Source: Flavobacteriales bacterium (GTDB lineage Bacteria; Bacteroidota; Bacteroidia; Flavobacteriales_D; Sanyastnellaceae). From it: a stretch of DNA of 8,015 nt. The stretch covers positions 1-8,015 of the forward strand of contig CANHYZ010000081.1 in the NCBI GenBank assembly GCA_947464885.1. The letters run 5' to 3'. The first letter of the stretch is position 1. Every line of letters begins with the position of its first letter. The notes below the pieces were generated by a model. It searched no databases. It was not told where the DNA came from and saw nothing but the letters and a program-made list of their open reading frames with translations. Positions 5,101-8,015 of this stretch are shown one piece after another. A program made the position numbers and the translations under genes.

Positions 5101-8015
5101 ACCTTCGACCTGAACTTCCAACCTTCCGAGCGCGGACAGTATAATTATGAACTGCCCACCGGTACCAATGAATCAGCCGGTCTTACGCCTACAGGTAAAC
5201 TACTTGATCCTGAAAGTCGCTGGGGCGGTATTCAGCGTGCGTTAACCACCACCGACTTCGAAGCCAGTAACGTTCAGTTCATTCAATTCTGGTTGATGGA
5301 CCCCTTCAATGAGGATAGCGAGAATGAAGGCGGGGGTGATTTGTTCTTCAACCTGGGTAACGTTTCTGAAGACGTTTTAAATGACAATAACTGGACGTAT
5401 GAAAATGGTTTCCCGAGCCCGAACTCACCTTTAGATACGGACACTTCGACGTGGGGCTTGTATCCATCCCCCAACAACTTCAATGTTGTAAATGCCTTCG
5501 ATAACTCTACCGGAAGCTATGCTTCACAGGATATCGGACTGGATGGATTGAACAGTAATGCGGAATCGGGATTCTTCGCTGATTGGTTGGCTGAGGTAAA
5601 TAGCTTCCTCACCGACTCGGCATACGCGGCGTATGCATCGGATCCATCGAATGATGATTTCCGCTACTTCCGCAGTTCGCAAGCCGATGCCGCATCACTC
5701 AACACGATTGAGCGCTATGTCTACTACAACAACAACGAAGGCAACTCAAACACGGCCACACCTGATGGCTATCCTATTGCAGCGACCACACTTCCCAACT
5801 CAGAAGACATCAACCAAGATATCACCCTCAACAACATTGAGAGTTATTTCCAATACCGCGTGAGCCTGCGTAAAAACGACCTCGGCGAAGGAAACATCGG
5901 AAGAAATTACATCACCGATAGCTTTGAAACTACACGCACTGTTGCCGATGGCACCGACCGAAAAATCCGCTGGTATCAGTTCAAAATTCCTATCAAAGAA
6001 TTTGAAAGTCGTTACGGCGGTATTTCCGATTTCCGCTCGATTCGCTACATCCGTGTATTCCTGAAAGGCTGGTCACAGCCGGTGAATCTGCGCTTCGCTC
6101 GTTTGGAACTCGTGCGCGGCGAGTGGCGTAAATATGTCGGCCCTCTAAAGGCACCCGGAGAAATCGAAATGGGTGATCCACCGCCAACCATCTTCAATAT
6201 TGCTGCCGTAAACATCGAAGAAAACGGTAATCGTGAACCTGTTCCTTACGTCGTGCCTCCCGGCATCATTCGTGAGCAAGACGTTGCCAGCGCTAACCTA
6301 CGCAGCTTGAACGAACAGTCGCTTTCTTATCAGGTGTGTAATTTGGAAGACGGTGATTCGCGCGCCGCTTACCGCACCGTAAACTTCGACTTGCGTCAGT
6401 ATAAGCGCCTGCGCATGTTCTCTCACGCCGAAGCATTGGGTATCGAAAGTGAATTGAAAGACAAGGATCTCACGGTATTCGTTCGATTAGGTTCCGACTT
6501 CAACGACAACTACTATGAGTATGAAATACCGATGAAGGTGACTAACTGGTACAACAGCGATGATGAAGCCATCTGGCCGGAAGAAAACAACTTCGATATT
6601 TTCATTAAAGACCTTCAGAACCTGAAGGCCAATCGTCCTCCCGGAACACCGGTAACAGCTGAATACACGAGCCGTATCGGTGATGCAAAAATTACCGTGA
6701 AGGGTAATCCGAATATCGCCAACGTTACCGTGCTCATGATTGGTGTGCGCAATCCGGCCAAACTGGGTAATGTATTCTCCCCTTCCGATGACGGTAAATC
6801 CAAGTGCGCCGTTATCTGGGTGAACGAATTACGTCTATCGGAATTTGATGAAACCGGCGGCTGGGCTGCTGTTGCACGCTTGAATGCTACGATGGCCGAC
6901 TTCGCCACCCTTGCCGTTGCCGGTAATATGTCGACACCGGGATGGGGTAATTTGGAACAAACCGTTCAGGAACGCCAGCAAAAAACTGTTGTCGGATTAG
7001 ACGCCAACTCAACAATGCAACTCGGAAAATTCTTCCCTGAGAAATGGGGTGTAACACTGCCTATGTACGTCGGTTATTCGGAAACGGTCAATACACCGCG
7101 ATTCAGTCCATTGCAACCCGACCTTGAAATGGGTGACTTACCCAATGTCAACAGCGACATCAAGAAGAAATCGCAAGACTATATCAAACGTCGCAGTATC
7201 AACTTCACCAATGTGCGCATTGCTCCTAAGAAAGGCGCCCCGGCAGGCGGCGATACAGGCAAAGACAATGCGGCTGCAGCAGCAGGCGCACCCCCTCCTG
7301 CTCCGGGCGGTGGTGGCGGCGATAAAGAACGCTTCTACAATATCAAGAACTTCTCAGTAACGTATGCCTACAACGAAGAATACAAGCGCGATATCAACAT
7401 CGATTGGCGCTTGCATAAAACATACCTCGGAGCGTTCGACTACAACTTCACCAATAAGCCGAAGGAAATTAAACCGTTCGAAAAATTGCCGGTGATCAAA
7501 TCATCGAAATACCTGAAGTGGATCAAGGACTTTAACTTCTATCCGAGCTACAAACAAATCGGTTTCCGCACAGAAATGAACCGCGGTTACGAAACCAGTA
7601 GAATCAGAAACAACACGCTCGAATTGACCGGTGTATACAGCGACATTCTACTCACCACGCAAGTGCAAAAGACGTGGAACTGGACACGTGCGTACACCTT
7701 TAAATATGACTTAACCAAGAGCCTGAAGTTCGACTTCGCGGCAAACACAACTGCGCTCGTTGGCGAACCGCGTGGTGTCGTGGATAAAGAAAATACAGAC
7801 TGGTACGATGCTTACAAGGATACCGTTTGGACCAACATCCAATCGGGTGGTACCAATACAACCTACAACCACAATGTCAATGTGAGTTACAAACTTCCGT
7901 TTGAGAAGTTCCCGTTGATTGATTTCCTTAGTAGCGACGCGCGCTATGCGGCCACTTATCGCTGGGACCGCGCTCCATTCTCACAGGATTCTCTGGGCAA
8001 TACGATTCAGAACAC
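2176..8015 (+). CDS. sprA: T9SS outer-membrane translocon protein SprA (Sov homologue; 3' end outside window)
   Basis: SprA is the very large outer-membrane beta-barrel through which T9SS cargo leaves the cell; in gliding Bacteroidota it is needed for export of SprB-type adhesins. The frame stays open for 1946 codons to the window edge. Relatives are about 2400 residues, so roughly 450 are missing. Residues 1-20 look like a Sec signal peptide (Arg4, hydrophobic core, likely cut after GMA). Family landmarks in order: PLPDNIDY and YNPTTGQYE (68-87); LGFISLKQ (478 on) with VLAVSYEYT; SYLDDFEGSQS (869 on); NRARLSWYVIDPLFYR (916 on); PSERG-x-YN (983 on); WGGIQR (1016); FWLMDPF (1038); LFFNLGNVSEDVL (1056 on); DIGLDGL; DPSNDDFRYFR; and DSLGNTIQN at the edge. 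A Gly/Ala/Pro-rich stretch at 1687-1715 is unusual. No frameshift or internal stop was seen. An alternative start is GTG at 2140. It follows ruvA with at most 32 bases between and is probably co-transcribed with it. Confidence 0.96.
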   Translation, partial: MAARLCFVLAFSALVWLGMANPNYRHLSSEPVERPETELVSTDTIGDLIWPVEDNVNPSDDAGGINVPLPDNIDYNIQYNPTTGQYEVIQTVGGKFDYRPRTTMSLEEYMNSQETENVSSYWREIQEEEDEANREFSKVIKIGSEGFENIFGSNEIEIRPQGSAELTFGVNSSKTENPRIPERQRRITTFNFDQKIQLNVVGNIGTRMKLNVNYNTESTFDFENQMKLQYTGDEDQIIQGIELGNVSLPLSGSLIQGSSSLFGAKVSTKWGRLRNTTVVSQQRGERKEITIQGGAQATNFDITADNYEANRHYFLSSWFREEYDRAMNSLPVVGSGVNITRIEVWLVNLQANTQDVRNAIAFTDLGEAPKYISSDLTDGAGGLPLQDNILFDNPNIALTQTNNPSNLNNDVYLETTGTDPSNQNSAFSQSVLSGSQAIQALATNSAGGYSNMQNGTHFERVNNMRKLTPTEFTYNSRLGFISLKQSLNNAEVLAVSYEYTLNGKTYQVGTISQDGFAAPQALILKLLKPSITRVELSNGEQAPLWANMMKNVYSLGAFGISPENFRLDVWYNNPTTGVNQNYIPREPLDGKILLQVLNLDKIDSQQMPYPDGFFDFIPNAATAGGLIDAQNGRIYFPVVEPFGNHLSKQIRDGLPGQETLANQIISQVVYQPLYDSTKTAAQILFPNLNRYRIKGQYQSSSGSEISLNALNIPQGSVIVTAGGIKLTEGVDYTVDYNLGRVRILNEGILSSGQPIKVSTESNSMFNLQFKTMLGSRFDYKFNDNFAAGATFLNLRERPVTQKVNMGDEPVNNTVIGLDLAYQKEAPWLTRLVDRIPLIDTKAKSNISFGAEGAKLFPGHSRAISKDGNSYLDDFEGSQSIIDLRSLNQWFMASTPKQQQNLFPEGNLEDSLAYNYNRARLSWYVIDPLFYRTTSGLTPQNIIEDNWNSDHRMREILEGEVFPNRQLPPGTPPNIATFDLNFQPSERGQYNYELPTGTNESAGLTPTGKLLDPESRWGGIQRALTTTDFEASNVQFIQFWLMDPFNEDSENEGGGDLFFNLGNVSEDVLNDNNWTYENGFPSPNSPLDTDTSTWGLYPSPNNFNVVNAFDNSTGSYASQDIGLDGLNSNAESGFFADWLAEVNSFLTDSAYAAYASDPSNDDFRYFRSSQADAASLNTIERYVYYNNNEGNSNTATPDGYPIAATTLPNSEDINQDITLNNIESYFQYRVSLRKNDLGEGNIGRNYITDSFETTRTVADGTDRKIRWYQFKIPIKEFESRYGGISDFRSIRYIRVFLKGWSQPVNLRFARLELVRGEWRKYVGPLKAPGEIEMGDPPPTIFNIAAVNIEENGNREPVPYVVPPGIIREQDVASANLRSLNEQSLSYQVCNLEDGDSRAAYRTVNFDLRQYKRLRMFSHAEALGIESELKDKDLTVFVRLGSDFNDNYYEYEIPMKVTNWYNSDDEAIWPEENNFDIFIKDLQNLKANRPPGTPVTAEYTSRIGDAKITVKGNPNIANVTVLMIGVRNPAKLGNVFSPSDDGKSKCAVIWVNELRLSEFDETGGWAAVARLNATMADFATLAVAGNMSTPGWGNLEQTVQERQQKTVVGLDANSTMQLGKFFPEKWGVTLPMYVGYSETVNTPRFSPLQPDLEMGDLPNVNSDIKKKSQDYIKRRSINFTNVRIAPKKGAPAGGDTGKDNAAAAAGAPPPAPGGGGGDKERFYNIKNFSVTYAYNEEYKRDINIDWRLHKTYLGAFDYNFTNKPKEIKPFEKLPVIKSSKYLKWIKDFNFYPSYKQIGFRTEMNRGYETSRIRNNTLELTGVYSDILLTTQVQKTWNWTRAYTFKYDLTKSLKFDFAANTTALVGEPRGVVDKENTDWYDAYKDTVWTNIQSGGTNTTYNHNVNVSYKLPFEKFPLIDFLSSDARYAATYRWDRAPFSQDSLGNTIQN
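7234..7320 (+). other. Low-complexity Gly/Ala/Pro-rich linker inside SprA
   Basis: Residues about 1687-1715 of SprA form a 29-residue stretch dominated by Gly, Ala and Pro, including five Ala in a row, three Pro in a row and five Gly in a row. It sits between two conserved blocks, RSINFTNVR before it and FYNIKNFSVTYAYNEEY after it. From memory these blocks are joined by a shorter, charged segment in well-studied SprA proteins. It is probably a flexible loop between barrel strands or domains, and reading frame is preserved on both sides. Confidence 0.7.

Noticed and set aside
7240..7320. Possible frameshift or assembly error at the Gly/Ala/Pro-rich stretch of sprA
   Set aside because: The same frame encodes conserved SprA blocks immediately before and after, so the stretch is an in-frame insertion as given.

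Overview
The window comes from a member of the phylum Bacteroidota that carries a type IX secretion system (T9SS). Three things support this: a secreted protein ending in a type A T9SS sorting domain, a very long SprA-type T9SS translocon gene, and the ruvA-sprA gene pair, a linkage I recall from Flavobacterium. By eye the base composition is near half G+C, higher than in classical low-GC flavobacteria. I cannot name a genus. All three genes lie on the + strand, and no RNA gene, insertion sequence, CRISPR array or attachment site is visible.

Layout: (i) 1-1338 is the 3' part of a gene for a large secreted protein made of two cysteine-rich Ig-like repeats, two PKD-like repeats and a C-terminal sorting domain. 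It is followed by a strong intrinsic terminator at 1359-1391. (ii) 1392-1552 is a short intergenic stretch holding at most a weak Bacteroidota-type promoter. (iii) 1553-2143 is ruvA, encoding the Holliday-junction-binding subunit of RuvABC. (iv) From 2176 (or 2140, overlapping the ruvA stop) to the window end is sprA, open for 1946 codons without a stop and cut by the window edge. SprA forms the giant outer-membrane barrel through which T9SS cargo crosses.

Functionally, the first gene encodes a likely cargo of the system whose translocon is encoded by the last, but the terminator makes them separate transcription units. ruvA and sprA look co-transcribed although their jobs (DNA repair and protein secretion) are unrelated. 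The window is mostly well-understood Bacteroidota biology and I see no undescribed system. The points most worth a second look are an altered acidic-pin loop in RuvA, a Gly/Ala/Pro-rich linker inside SprA, and the unresolved sprA start.
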